From the NCBI RefSeq assembly GCF_001679925.1, contig NZ_LYUZ01000114.1:90422-139805 (forward strand): a stretch of DNA of 49,384 bases. The letters run 5' to 3'. The notes under the pieces are model-generated. The model had not been told where the DNA came from. It made no database searches and worked only from the letters and a program-made list of their open reading frames with translations. A program made the translations under genes and the position numbers. Shown here piece by piece: positions 19,097-27,958 of this stretch. Each line of letters opens with the position of its first letter. The first letter of the stretch is position 1. Source of the stretch: Leisingera sp. JC1. GTDB taxonomy: Bacteria > Pseudomonadota > Alphaproteobacteria > Rhodobacterales > Rhodobacteraceae.

Positions 19097-21139
19097 CTAC
19101 CGCCGCCCCTCGCGCAGCCAGCCTGCGAGGATGAAGAAGGACACCAGCAGAAGCGCCAGCCAGCCGGGCAGCAGCGGGCCTTGGCTGACTGAAAGCGTCT
19201 CATAAGCCTCCCGCGGGGTCAGGCCGATCCAGCCGCGCCCCGATGCGGGCCGCCCGGCGCGCACGCTGCGCAAGGCGGGCATCCCGTCCTCCAGCCGTAA
19301 GACGCCGCCGCGCAGGGGCTCCAGCACCGGTGCCAGCACAGACCCGGTGGCAATGGTTTCCTCGAACTCCTTGGGCGCCGCAGGCCCAAGTCCGACCACG
19401 GTGGTCTCATCGCCCTCTTCCAGCCGGTACAGCCCCGGTTCCGGCCCTTCATAGCGGGTTTCCCATTGCCCCGGTGCGCTCGGACGCAGGTCCAGATCCA
19501 CCGTCGAACCATCCGGCGCAGTCACCGTCACCGGCCCGACCCGGCCTGCCAGCGTGCGGCGCAGGATGCGCATCCGCTGGCCAGTCACCTCGGCCCAGAG
19601 CGCCTCTTCCTCCAGCTCCGGCTCCTTCATCATCCAATGCGCAAGACGGCGCAGCAGCTCCAGCTGCGGCCCGCCGCCCTCGTATCCCCGGCTCCACAGC
19701 CAGGCATGGTCCGACGCCAGCAAGGCAACCCGGCCCTCACCCACCCGGTTCAGCACCAGCAAAGGCCGTTCGCCTGCGCCGCTCATCAGCACATGGCCCT
19801 CGGGTGTGCGAAGTTCGATCTGACGCAGCCAGCGGCCCCAGTCCGCGGCCCCCTCCAGCCCCGAAGTGACGGGGTGCTGCTTGCCCAAATCTGTGACTTC
19901 CGGACGGTAGGCCTCCTCCAGCACCCGCGCCGAGGGTTCGGCGGGCAGGATCAGCGACAGGGGTGAGCGGTAGATGCTGTCGGCGCTGGCGAAATCCGGT
20001 CCCGCTGCCACCAGCACCGCGCCGCCGCCCATCGCGTAATTGGCCACATTGTCCAGATAGACCGCCGGCAGGATGCCGCGCCGCTTGTAGCGATCAAAGA
20101 TGATCAGGTCGAAGTCCTCGATCTTTTCCAGGAACAGCTCGCGGGTGGGAAAGGCGATCAGCGACAGCTCCTCCACCGGCACCCCGTCCTGCTTTTCCGG
20201 CGGCCGCAAGATGGTGAAATGCACAAGGTCCACCGCGCTGTCGGACTTCAAGAGGTTGCGCCAGGTGCGCCCGCCCGCGTGCGGCTCGCCCGACACCAGC
20301 AAGACCCGCAGCCGGTCGCGCACCCCGTTGATCTGCACCAGCGCCTGGTTGTTGCGCGCGGTCAGCTCACCCGGCTCTTCCGGCACGGAGAACTGAATCA
20401 CGTTGCGGCCGCCATGCTTCAACACCAGCGGCAGTTCGAAATCAACGCCCACGGGCAGGGCAAACCGCTGCGGCGGCCCGCCCGCGACCGAGACGTCTAT
20501 GTCGGCAAAGCCGCCCTGCACCGGCACCGCGCCCTGATCCTCGATCCTCAGCGTCAGTTTCACCGGTTCGCCGATGATGGCAAAGCCGGGGGCGTTTTTC
20601 ACGATAAGGCGCCGGTCCCAGTCGTCTTCGCGTCCGGTCAGCAGCAAATGCATCGGTGCGGGCAGGTTCACCGGCTGATCCGCGTCATGCGCCTGGCCGT
20701 CAGACAGGGCTATGATCCCCGCCACCCGCGCCCGCGGCTCATCCGCCAGCGCCTGGGCGATGGCCGCCATCAGCCGCGTGCCTTCGTCGCCCTCGCCATC
20801 CGGCACGGTGACCCAGCGCACATCGGTGCCGGGCCGGTCCGCCAGCGCCGCCTTCAGCTGGCTGCGCGCCCGCGTGATCTGTTCCGGGCGGTCCCGCAGC
20901 TGCTGGCTGGCGGTCTGGTCTTCCGCCACGATCACGATGTCGCTCAGCGGCGCGCGGTCCTCGCTCTGATGCACCGGCCCGGACAAAGCAGCCAGCAGCA
21001 CCAGCGCCGCCAGCGCCCGCAAGGCCCAGCCGGACAGTCCCTTCCACAGCCCCAGCAGCAAAGCGGCCAGAGTGACAGCCCCCGCGGCCCAGATCACCGG
21101 CCAGGGCACCAGCGGGTCGAACAGGATCGTCTGTGTCAT
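19097..21139 (-). CDS. Membrane protein with GATase-like domain, last gene of MoxR operon
   Basis: The protein has 680 residues. Two hydrophobic segments lie at the N-terminus (about 15-58) and one near the C-terminus (LPGWLALLLVSFFILAGWL). The middle is predicted to face the periplasm. It has a vWA-like start (DIVIVAEDQTASQ), an Ig-like stretch (about 190-265) and a class I glutamine-amidotransferase-like segment (FDLIIFDRYKRRGILP, GGGAVLVAAGPDFAS). The catalytic Cys-His of true amidotransferases is not evident. It follows the BatA/DUF4159 gene by nine bases. Topology resembles the upstream partner, suggesting a membrane complex served by the MoxR ATPase. The function is unknown. Confidence 0.8.
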   Translation of the reverse strand: MTQTILFDPLVPWPVIWAAGAVTLAALLLGLWKGLSGWALRALAALVLLAALSGPVHQSEDRAPLSDIVIVAEDQTASQQLRDRPEQITRARSQLKAALADRPGTDVRWVTVPDGEGDEGTRLMAAIAQALADEPRARVAGIIALSDGQAHDADQPVNLPAPMHLLLTGREDDWDRRLIVKNAPGFAIIGEPVKLTLRIEDQGAVPVQGGFADIDVSVAGGPPQRFALPVGVDFELPLVLKHGGRNVIQFSVPEEPGELTARNNQALVQINGVRDRLRVLLVSGEPHAGGRTWRNLLKSDSAVDLVHFTILRPPEKQDGVPVEELSLIAFPTRELFLEKIEDFDLIIFDRYKRRGILPAVYLDNVANYAMGGGAVLVAAGPDFASADSIYRSPLSLILPAEPSARVLEEAYRPEVTDLGKQHPVTSGLEGAADWGRWLRQIELRTPEGHVLMSGAGERPLLVLNRVGEGRVALLASDHAWLWSRGYEGGGPQLELLRRLAHWMMKEPELEEEALWAEVTGQRMRILRRTLAGRVGPVTVTAPDGSTVDLDLRPSAPGQWETRYEGPEPGLYRLEEGDETTVVGLGPAAPKEFEETIATGSVLAPVLEPLRGGVLRLEDGMPALRSVRAGRPASGRGWIGLTPREAYETLSVSQGPLLPGWLALLLVSFFILAGWLREGRR

Positions 21140-21148
21140 CGCGCGCTC

Positions 21149-23956
21149 CTACTGACCCAGCCGGTCCAAAAGGGCCGGCACATGCACTTGGTCGGATTTG
21201 TAATTGCCGGTCAGCACATGCATCACAAGGTTGACACCAAACCGGAACGCCAGTTCGCGCTGCCGCTCGCCCGCATAGCCGCGCCCGACCGGCAGCAAGG
21301 GCCGCCCGTTCTCATCAACTGCCCAGGCCGCGGCCCAGTCGTTGCCGCCGATCACCACCGGCGTCACCCCGTCGTTGAGGTTGCGGAAGGGAATGCCCTC
21401 GGCCTGTTCCGCATCCGGCGGCGCCGCTTCGACCCAGACCGGGCCGCGCCCGTGGCGGCCGGGAAAGGCCTGCAGCAGATAGAAGGCACGGGTCAGCACA
21501 TGGTCCTCCGGCACCACCTCCAGCGGCGGAATGTCCAGCGGCAGCGCAATCTGCTGCAGCCGCCGCGCCGCGGGGCTGGTCGCGCCCGAGGCCGTCAGAT
21601 CCGCGTCGCGGGTATCAAACAGGATCATGCCGCCCGACCGCAGATAGGTGTTGAGCTTGGCATAGGCCTCAGACGAGGGCAGCGGCTGATCGCGGGTGAC
21701 GGGCCAGTAAAGCAGCGGATAGAACGCCAGTTCATCCTGCTCCAGGTCGACAGCCGCCGGCGCGGCAGGCTCGACCGAGGTGCGGAAGAACAGCGTGTCC
21801 GTCAGCCCGCGCAGGCCCGCCGCCGCGACCCGGTCCACCTGCGCGTTGCCGGTCAGCACGTGGGCCAGCACCAGCTCCGAGGCAATGGCCGCCGCCCGCA
21901 GATCGTCTTCGGATTGTGCTTGCGAGGGGGCGGGCAGGGCGGTGTCCTGCGCCCGCACCTCCTGCGCGGGTACCAGCGCCGCCAGACCCAGCGCCGCCGC
22001 CAGTGCGGCAGTGCGGGCGCGGCCCAGCAGGCCGGAGACCGCCAGCGTTCCCAGCACATCCAGCGCCAATAGCCCCAGCGCCAGCGTCAGCAGCGCGCCG
22101 CCCAGCGGCAGCTCCTGCGGCGCGCCATAACCGCTGACCGCAACCGAGGCCGGCCAGCGCGCGGCCGTCAGCTCTTCACCCGGGCGCAGCACATTGCGCG
22201 CCAGCATCCGCCGCCCGCCGTCATAGACACCGGGCCGCAGCTCCGGCCCCGCGGGCGCCGCCACCAGATCCGGGCCTGCCACGCCGGGCAGCGTCTCCGC
22301 CGCCTCCAGGCGGCCAAAGCCGTCCAGCACCTCGACCGGTGTCCAGGTGGTGCCTTCCAGATCCTCCGCCTTGGGCTGCGCAGCGGAGGAGGACACCGCC
22401 AGCCGCTCCAGCATCGACACGAACAGGCCCGACAGCGGCAGGCTGCTCCACTCCGCATTGGCGGTCACGTGGAACAAAATCACCTGGCCCTGTCCCAGCG
22501 TCTTGCGTGTCACCAGCGGCGTCCCGTCCGCCAGCTCTGCGATCACCCGCGCGGCCAGCTCCGGGTCCGGCTGCGCCACCACCTGAGAGCTGATCGAAAC
22601 TTCCTGCGGCACCTCAAGCCCGTAGAACGGCGAGGCCTCACCAAAGGGGGCCAGCGTCTTCGGCTCGCCCCAGCTCATGGCGCCGCCGATGCTGCGGCCG
22701 CCAATGCGCAGGCGCACCGGCATCAAGGGTTCTTCACTGCTGCGCGCCGTATCGCTGGCCGCCAGCCGCGGCCCGGCAAAGCGCAGCAGGAGGCCGCCGT
22801 TTTCCACCCATTCAATGACGGCCTCTTCCTGCGCGGGCGCCAGCCGCGCCACATCGGCCAGCACGATCACATCCGGATTGGCCGGCAGCAGATCCCGCAG
22901 CGCGCCTTCCAGCAGCTCGGCTGAGGGCGCCAGCGCCTGGCGCAGGTAATGCAGCGGCGACAGCAGCGCCAATCCCTCGTCGGCGCTTTGCGAGGAGACC
23001 AGCGCCACCTCCCGCCGCCGCAGGCTGTCATCGGTCAGCGCCACCGCGCCCGCCGATTTCACGCCGCTGATTTCAAACCGCGACAGCCGCGCGCGCAACT
23101 CCGCAGGCAGCGACAGTTCGGCAGTGGTCTCCCGCGCCCCATCGGCAAACCGCAGCGGCAGCGACGCCAGGCTGCGCTCGGTGCCGCCCGGGTCCTTGCC
23201 TTGCGCCACCACGGACACCTCCTGCGCAGGCCCGCCGCGGCTGCGCTGCACTGTCAGCTCAATCGCGCTGCCGGTATAGCTCGCGGGCATCAGGCCCAAG
23301 ACGGGCAGCGGCTGTTCAAACACTTCAATCTCTCCGCGCTGCCCCAGCGCCTCGATCAGCCCGTCGCGGCCCGGATAGTCCAGCCCGTCGCTGAACCACA
23401 CGGTGTCAAACCCGCCCTCGGCGGCGCCAATCGCCTCCAGCGCCTGCTCCAGCTGCTCCGGCCCCGGCTGCCAAGGCAGCGGCGCCAGTCCGGCCAATTG
23501 CCGCTGCCAGTCGCTGGCGGCGCGGAACTGCACCGCTTCCGGCGCGCTGAGGCGCAGCACCGCCACCGGGCGTTCGGCCCGCCCGGCCTCGTCCAATTGC
23601 ACCGCGGCCTGGGCGCTGGTCTGTTTCCAGCCCGCCGCGCCGCCCCAGCTGGCGTCCATCACAATCAGCAGCGGCCCGCTGCCGCCCGCATCCTCGATCG
23701 CGGGGTTCAGCACGGGCCCCGCCAGGCCGATGATCGCCGCCGCCATCGCCAGCAGGCGCAGCAGCAGCAGCCACCAGGGCGTGCGGTCCGACAGGCTCTC
23801 GTCATCCTTCAACCCCAACAGCAGCGTCACCGCCGGGAACGGCTGGCGTTTCGGCGCAGGCGGGATCGCCCGCAGCAGCAGCCAAAGCACCGGCAGCGCC
23901 AGCAAGCCCAGCAAAAGCCAGGGCGCGGTAAAGCCGATGCCTGCAATCATGGTCAT
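21149..23956 (-). CDS. BatA-like N-terminus plus DUF4159 membrane protein
   Basis: The protein has 935 residues from ATG 23956, which overlaps the stop of the DUF58 gene (ATGA). A second ATG two codons later is possible. The N-terminal 80 residues (GFTAPWLLLGLLALPVLWLL ... RTPWWLLLLRLLAMAAAIIG) are the BatA/aerotolerance-type double helix. A vWA-like region with LLIVMDASWGG follows. Further hydrophobic helices lie near 660-720. A C-terminal DUF4159 domain (about 735-935) starts near FYPLLYWPV and includes LRSGGMILFDTRDAD. Such proteins accompany MoxR and DUF58 in many alphaproteobacteria. They are thought to be MoxR clients in envelope maintenance, but no biochemical role is established. Confidence 0.87.
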   Translation of the reverse strand: MTMIAGIGFTAPWLLLGLLALPVLWLLLRAIPPAPKRQPFPAVTLLLGLKDDESLSDRTPWWLLLLRLLAMAAAIIGLAGPVLNPAIEDAGGSGPLLIVMDASWGGAAGWKQTSAQAAVQLDEAGRAERPVAVLRLSAPEAVQFRAASDWQRQLAGLAPLPWQPGPEQLEQALEAIGAAEGGFDTVWFSDGLDYPGRDGLIEALGQRGEIEVFEQPLPVLGLMPASYTGSAIELTVQRSRGGPAQEVSVVAQGKDPGGTERSLASLPLRFADGARETTAELSLPAELRARLSRFEISGVKSAGAVALTDDSLRRREVALVSSQSADEGLALLSPLHYLRQALAPSAELLEGALRDLLPANPDVIVLADVARLAPAQEEAVIEWVENGGLLLRFAGPRLAASDTARSSEEPLMPVRLRIGGRSIGGAMSWGEPKTLAPFGEASPFYGLEVPQEVSISSQVVAQPDPELAARVIAELADGTPLVTRKTLGQGQVILFHVTANAEWSSLPLSGLFVSMLERLAVSSSAAQPKAEDLEGTTWTPVEVLDGFGRLEAAETLPGVAGPDLVAAPAGPELRPGVYDGGRRMLARNVLRPGEELTAARWPASVAVSGYGAPQELPLGGALLTLALGLLALDVLGTLAVSGLLGRARTAALAAALGLAALVPAQEVRAQDTALPAPSQAQSEDDLRAAAIASELVLAHVLTGNAQVDRVAAAGLRGLTDTLFFRTSVEPAAPAAVDLEQDELAFYPLLYWPVTRDQPLPSSEAYAKLNTYLRSGGMILFDTRDADLTASGATSPAARRLQQIALPLDIPPLEVVPEDHVLTRAFYLLQAFPGRHGRGPVWVEAAPPDAEQAEGIPFRNLNDGVTPVVIGGNDWAAAWAVDENGRPLLPVGRGYAGERQRELAFRFGVNLVMHVLTGNYKSDQVHVPALLDRLGQ

Positions 23957-24846
23957 GGCGCGGTCCGCTCCAGTGCATGGTAAAGCCACATCAGCGCCGC
24001 CTGCGCCGGGTCGCCCGTGTGATGCTGGCCGAACCGCCAGCCGGCCTCGCGGCAAAGCCGCTCCAGCGCGTCCCGCCGTTCCGCCAGCCGGTCCAGGTAG
24101 CGCTCCTGCAGGGCAGAGGCCTTCAGTGTTTCATGTGTGACACCGCCCGCAATGCTCTGAAACAGCGTGCGGCCGGAGAAGGGAAAGGCCTCCTCCGCCT
24201 GGTCCAGCACCTGCAGCAGCACGCCCCGCACCCCGCGCGCGGCGGCCTTGGACAGGGCCTGTTCCACCGGCTCATACGGCCCCAGGAAATCCGAGATGAA
24301 CAAAGCCCGCGCATGCGGGATCAGCGCCCGGTGGCCGGGCGGGGCGTAATCCTCCGCATCGTCATCCGACAGCGCTTCCGCCAGACGCAGGATCTGCACA
24401 TTGCCGCGCCGGGGCGGCAGCGTGCCGCCGGTGAGGCCCACCCGCTCGCCGCCCTGCACCATTAGCACCGCAGCCGCCAGCCCCAGCAGCCGCGCGCGGT
24501 CCGCTTTCTGCGGCAGCTTGGGCGCCGAGGCAAAGCGCATAGAGGCGCCGGTATCCACCCACAGATGCACCGTCTGGGCAATCTGCCACTCCCGCTCGCG
24601 CACATATTGCACGTCGCCCATGGCAGAGCGCCGGTGGTCGATCATCCGGCGGCTGTCGCCGGCCTGCGCCGGGCGGTACTGCCAGAAATCATCGCCGGTG
24701 CCCGCCCGGCGGCGGCCATGCTCGCCCATCAGGACAGAGCCCGCCAGATGCCGCGCCTGCACCAGCAGGGGCGGCAGGGCGCTGGCCTCTGCCTCCGCCC
24801 GGTGCCGCAATCCGGTTGCGGTCTGAGAGGCCGCAGGCCTGGTCAC
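23953..24846 (-). CDS. DUF58 domain-containing protein
   Basis: The protein has 297 residues and a GTG start at 24846 that overlaps the moxR stop (GTGA). The DUF58 core DFWQYRPAQAGDSRRMIDHRRSA is clear, followed by a vWA-like fold with WVDTGASMRF, a partial MIDAS motif, and ALFISDFLGP. No transmembrane segment is seen. DUF58 proteins are usual partners of MoxR ATPases and probably act as adaptors between the ATPase and its membrane clients. Overlaps with genes on both sides imply tight co-expression. The family is sure; the mechanism is inferred. Confidence 0.92.
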   Translation of the reverse strand: MTRPAASQTATGLRHRAEAEASALPPLLVQARHLAGSVLMGEHGRRRAGTGDDFWQYRPAQAGDSRRMIDHRRSAMGDVQYVREREWQIAQTVHLWVDTGASMRFASAPKLPQKADRARLLGLAAAVLMVQGGERVGLTGGTLPPRRGNVQILRLAEALSDDDAEDYAPPGHRALIPHARALFISDFLGPYEPVEQALSKAAARGVRGVLLQVLDQAEEAFPFSGRTLFQSIAGGVTHETLKASALQERYLDRLAERRDALERLCREAGWRFGQHHTGDPAQAALMWLYHALERTAP

Positions 24847-25850
24847 GCGGCGGCCCCGGTCCGGGCCAGTTCGCTCGCAGTTTCCTCAATGAGCGCGGCC
24901 AGACTCTCACCCCGTGCGCGCGCGGCAAAATTCAGCTGCATCCGGTGGCTCAGCACCGGTTTCGCCATGTCCAGCACATCCTCTGCGTTGGGTGCCAGCC
25001 GCCCCTGCAGCAGCGCCCGCGCCCTGACTGCCAGCATCAAAGCCTGCGCCGCCCGCGGACCTGGCCCCCAGGCCACGGTCTGCGCCACATGGTCCGAGAC
25101 ACCCGGCTCATCCGGGCGGAAGGCGCGCACCAGATCCAGGATCATCTCGACGACCGACTCGCCCACCGGCATCCGCCGCAGCAGGGTCTGCGCCGCGATC
25201 AGCTCAGCGGCGGTAAACACCTGATAGGCTTCGTCTTCCTCAACACCGGTGGTGGCCAGCAGGATATCCCGCTCGGTCGCCCGGTCGGGATAATTCACGT
25301 CGATCTGCAGCAGGAACCGGTCCAGCTGCGCTTCCGGCAGCGGATAGGTGCCCTCTTGTTCAATCGGGTTCTGGGTTGCCAGCACATGGAACGGCGCGCC
25401 AAGGCTGCGGTCCTCGCCCGCCACCGTCACCACCCGCTCCTGCATCGCCTGCAGCAGCGCCGATTGGGTCCGGGGGCTGGCCCGGTTGATTTCATCCGCC
25501 ATCAGGAGCTGGCAGAACACCGGCCCCGGCACGAACCGGAACGACCGGTGGCCGTCCTCTGCCGTGTCCAGCACTTCCGAGCCCAGAATATCCGCAGGCA
25601 TCAGGTCGGGGGTGAACTGGATCCGGTTGCCCGCCAGCCCCATCACCGTGCTGAGGGTCTCCACCAGCCGGGTCTTGCCGAGGCCCGGCAGGCCGATCAG
25701 CAGCCCGTGGCCGCCGCACAGCAAAACCGAGAGCGTGAGGTCCACCACCCGCTCCTGTCCGATAAAGCGCTTGGTGATCGATTCGCGCGCCTTTTGCAGC
25801 TTGGCTTCCAGCGCTTCGATATCCCCCAGCAGATCGTCCGTTTCAGGCAT
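24843..25850 (-). CDS. MoxR family AAA+ ATPase
   Basis: The protein has 335 residues from ATG 25850, with GAGG six bases upstream. An in-frame open stretch further upstream is antisense to the DUF1285 gene and is excluded. It has Walker A GLPGLGKT at 53-60, Walker B LLMADEINRA, the sensor region VLATQNPIEQEGTYPLPEAQLDRF typical of MoxR, and the AAA_lid_2 domain at the C-terminus. MoxR ATPases act as chaperone-like remodelers of vWA proteins. It is the first gene of a four-gene operon (MoxR, DUF58, BatA/DUF4159, GATase-like). It is divergent from the DUF1285 gene across 52 bases. Confidence 0.95.
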   Translation of the reverse strand: MPETDDLLGDIEALEAKLQKARESITKRFIGQERVVDLTLSVLLCGGHGLLIGLPGLGKTRLVETLSTVMGLAGNRIQFTPDLMPADILGSEVLDTAEDGHRSFRFVPGPVFCQLLMADEINRASPRTQSALLQAMQERVVTVAGEDRSLGAPFHVLATQNPIEQEGTYPLPEAQLDRFLLQIDVNYPDRATERDILLATTGVEEDEAYQVFTAAELIAAQTLLRRMPVGESVVEMILDLVRAFRPDEPGVSDHVAQTVAWGPGPRAAQALMLAVRARALLQGRLAPNAEDVLDMAKPVLSHRMQLNFAARARGESLAALIEETASELARTGAAA

Positions 25851-25902
25851 GACATTCCTCGTTTCCCGGATATATGCTGTTACTCTATCGTGCTGACAGG
25901 AA

Positions 25903-26499
25903 ATGGCAAAAGCAATGAGCGGACAAAAACCCGTGACCCCCGATGCCGAAGGCATCGCCGCGGCGGCAAAAGCGGCCGGAAAGGGCAAGGGTTTGCCGCC
26001 CGTCCACCTGTGGAACCCGCCTTTCTGCGGCGATCTGGACATCCGCATCGCCCGTGACGGCGCGTGGTACTACCTCGGCACGCCGTTCACCCGGTTTGAG
26101 CTGGTCAAGCTGTTTGCCTCCATCCTCAAGCTGGAGGACGGCAAGTATTACCTTGTGACCCCGGTGGAAAAGGTCGGCATCACCGTCGAGGACGCGCCTT
26201 TCGTGGCGGTGGATTTCGATGTGGCGGGGCAGGGGCGCGATCAGGTCATCACCTTTACCACCAGCATCGGCGATACCGCCGCAGCCGGGCCTGACCACAT
26301 GATCCGGGCGGAGCGCGATGCGGAGAGCGGTGAGCCATCCCCCTATGTCATGATCCGCGCTGGCCTTGAGGCTCTGATCGACCGCAAGAGCTTTTACCGG
26401 CTGGCGGATCTGGGCGAGCACCACGAGGACTGGTTCGGCGTCTGGTCCGGCGGCACGTTCTTCCCGCTGATTCCCTCCGCTGAGCTGGAAGCAGAATAA
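25903..26499 (+). CDS. DUF1285 domain-containing protein
   Basis: The protein has 198 residues from ATG 25903; ATG 25915 is an equally plausible start. The body PPVHLWNPPFCGDLDIRIARDGAWYYLGTP and the end EHHEDWFGVWSGGTFFPL are diagnostic of DUF1285. It is a soluble cytoplasmic protein of unknown function. It is divergent from moxR with a very short shared promoter region (25851-25902), which suggests coordinated control of both. The N-terminal Ala/Lys/Gly-rich stretch (about 15-30) is low complexity. Confidence 0.9.
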   Translation: MAKAMSGQKPVTPDAEGIAAAAKAAGKGKGLPPVHLWNPPFCGDLDIRIARDGAWYYLGTPFTRFELVKLFASILKLEDGKYYLVTPVEKVGITVEDAPFVAVDFDVAGQGRDQVITFTTSIGDTAAAGPDHMIRAERDAESGEPSPYVMIRAGLEALIDRKSFYRLADLGEHHEDWFGVWSGGTFFPLIPSAELEAE

Positions 26500-26560
26500 T
26501 TGCAGGACACTCTGTAAGATTTTCGCCTGGCCGAAGGCCGGGCAGCACCCGTACCGCCCC

Positions 26561-26596
26561 CCCGTCAAACCGGAGGTTTGCCTCCGGTAAAACGGG
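26561..26596. terminator. Two-tier hairpin after the DUF1285 gene
   Basis: Inner stem ACCGGAGG / CCTCCGGT (26569-26576 and 26581-26588, loop TTTG). Outer stem CCCGT / ACGGG (26561-26565 and 26592-26596) lies across symmetrical 3-base internal loops. There is no T-run. The location suggests the end of the DUF1285 transcript. A second imperfect repeat, GGCGGG...CCCGCC, follows at about 26596-26615. Confidence 0.5.
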
Positions 26597-26673
26597 CGGG
26601 CGCTTCGCTTCCCGCCAATCCGCCAACAACCCGGACGCGGGCGGTAATCAGCCAAAAACCAGCCCTCCTTCGG

Positions 26674-26688
26674 TTAACGAAAGTTTAA
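26674..26688. promoter_or_regulatory. Perfect CtrA-like box TTAA-N7-TTAA
   Basis: TTAA at 26674-26677 and TTAA at 26685-26688 are separated by seven bases. This matches the alphaproteobacterial CtrA consensus and lies 77 bases before the hydroxypyruvate isomerase start in a locally AT-rich patch. I found no second example in the window. Confidence 0.45.
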
Positions 26689-26765
26689 TAGGAAAATTCT
26701 GCACTTTTGACGCCTTGGCTGCCCGGCGGAGCGGCGCTAGACCAACAGTCAACAAGGAGAATCCT

Positions 26766-27518
26766 ATGCCCCGCTTCGCGGCCAATATCTCGCTGCTGTT
26801 TGCCGAGCTGCCCTATCTCGACCGGTTCCAGGCCGCGGCGGCTGCCGGTTTTGACGCGGTGGAGATCCTCTATCCTTATGAAATCGCTGCCAAGGAAACC
26901 CAGCGCGCGCTGATGGCCAACGGGCTGCGGCTCCTGCTGATCAACGCGCCGCCCCCCAATTACACCGGCGGCATGCCCGGCTATGCGGCGGTGCCCGAAG
27001 GCACCGACCGCTTCCAGCGCGACATCCGCCGGGTGCTGCGCTACGCAGAGGCGCTGAAGGCGGGCAAGATCCACGTGATGGCCGGCTATGCCAAGGGCAA
27101 TACGGCACAGCAGACCTTTATCGAAAACCTGCAATGGGCCGCCGACCGCGCGCCGGAACAGATGTTCACCATTGAACCGCTGAACAGCGGCGACCAGCCA
27201 GGCTATTTCCTCGACGACTACAACCTCGCGGTGGAGGTTCTGGACGCGGTGGACCGGCCCAATGTCGGCCTGCAGTACGACGCCTACCACGCGCAGATGA
27301 TCCACGGCGACGCGCTCAAAGTGTGGGAAACCTTCGGCCCCCGCGCTGTGCATGTGCAGATCGGCGCCGCCCCTGGCCGCTGCGAGCCGGGCACCGGGCC
27401 GGTGGATTTTCAAGAGCTGTTCGAAGCCATAGACGAAAGCGGCTATGACGGCTGGGTCAGCGCAGAATACACCCCCTCAACCCGGCGCACCGAGAACAGC
27501 CTGGGCTGGATGCGCTGA
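26766..27518 (+). CDS. hyi: Hydroxypyruvate isomerase-like protein (TIM barrel)
   Basis: The protein has 250 residues, the usual length for Hyi. The start is ATG 26766 with AAGGAG seven bases upstream. N-terminal MPRFAANISLLFAELPYLDR and GFDAVEILYPYE are typical. The metal and acid residues fall in FTIEPLN (Glu), LQYDAYHAQ, HVQIGAAPGRCEPGTG and GWVSAEYTPS (second Glu). The enzyme isomerises hydroxypyruvate to tartronate semialdehyde in glyoxylate metabolism. No glyoxylate carboligase or tartronate semialdehyde reductase gene is adjacent, so a related TIM-barrel isomerase role (OtnI or YgbM type) cannot be excluded. It appears to be monocistronic. Confidence 0.85.
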   Translation: MPRFAANISLLFAELPYLDRFQAAAAAGFDAVEILYPYEIAAKETQRALMANGLRLLLINAPPPNYTGGMPGYAAVPEGTDRFQRDIRRVLRYAEALKAGKIHVMAGYAKGNTAQQTFIENLQWAADRAPEQMFTIEPLNSGDQPGYFLDDYNLAVEVLDAVDRPNVGLQYDAYHAQMIHGDALKVWETFGPRAVHVQIGAAPGRCEPGTGPVDFQELFEAIDESGYDGWVSAEYTPSTRRTENSLGWMR

Positions 27519-27535
27519 CCGTCGTCCCGGTCCGT

Positions 27536-27555
27536 CTGCGCAGATATCTGTGCAG
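27536..27555. promoter_or_regulatory. 20-bp near-perfect palindrome upstream of the first DUF2798 gene
   Basis: CTGCGCAGAT and ATCTGTGCAG are reverse complements except for one base. They have no spacer, which fits a dimeric repressor site better than an RNA hairpin. The palindrome ends 76 bases before the start codon. Confidence 0.35.
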
Positions 27556-27631
27556 CGGCGCAGATTGTTCCGCAGTCAAGGCACCGCATATCTGAAGCAG
27601 CACCCCATTCCCCGCTGCCAAGGAGACCGCC

Positions 27632-27868
27632 ATGATCCCCGCCCGCTTTGCCCCGCTTCTGTCCGGTTTCCTGATGTCGCTGATGATGTCCTCGATCGTG
27701 TCGGGCATCTCCACGCTGCGGGTTGCCGGCGCGGATGAGGGCTTTGCCGCCGCCTGGCTGACCGCCTGGGCCTACAGCTGGCCGGTGGCCTTCCCGGTTG
27801 TGCTGGCGGTGGCGCCGCTGGTGCGCCGGATCGTGGCTATCGCCATCCGCCCTCCGGATGCGGCATGA
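27632..27868 (+). CDS. DUF2798 membrane protein (tandem copy 1)
   Basis: The protein has 78 residues and AAGGAG upstream of ATG 27632. Two hydrophobic helices (about 8-30 and 42-68) are joined by a short loop. MIPARFAPLLSGFLMSLMMS and WAYSWPVAFPVVLAVAPLVR match the DUF2798 family of small two-helix inner-membrane proteins of unknown function. The next gene encodes a same-length paralogue, and identical positions cluster in the two helices and in PARFAP and APLVRR. This points to a local duplication. Confidence 0.85.
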   Translation: MIPARFAPLLSGFLMSLMMSSIVSGISTLRVAGADEGFAAAWLTAWAYSWPVAFPVVLAVAPLVRRIVAIAIRPPDAA

Positions 27869-27881
27869 TGCCCGCGGCAGG

Positions 27882-27919
27882 CCGGAATACACATTCGTGA
27901 ATTGAAATGTGTTTTCCGG
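27882..27919. promoter_or_regulatory. Imperfect 14-bp inverted repeat between the DUF2798 paralogues
   Basis: CCGGAATACACATT and AATGTGTTTTCCGG pair at 13 of 14 positions around a 10-base spacer. The repeat starts 14 bases after the first DUF2798 stop and ends 39 bases before the second start. It is more AT-rich than its surroundings. It may end the first transcript or control the second. Confidence 0.5.
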
Positions 27920-27958
27920 TACGGCATAAGCTGCCGCAACAGTAAAAGGACCCCGCCA

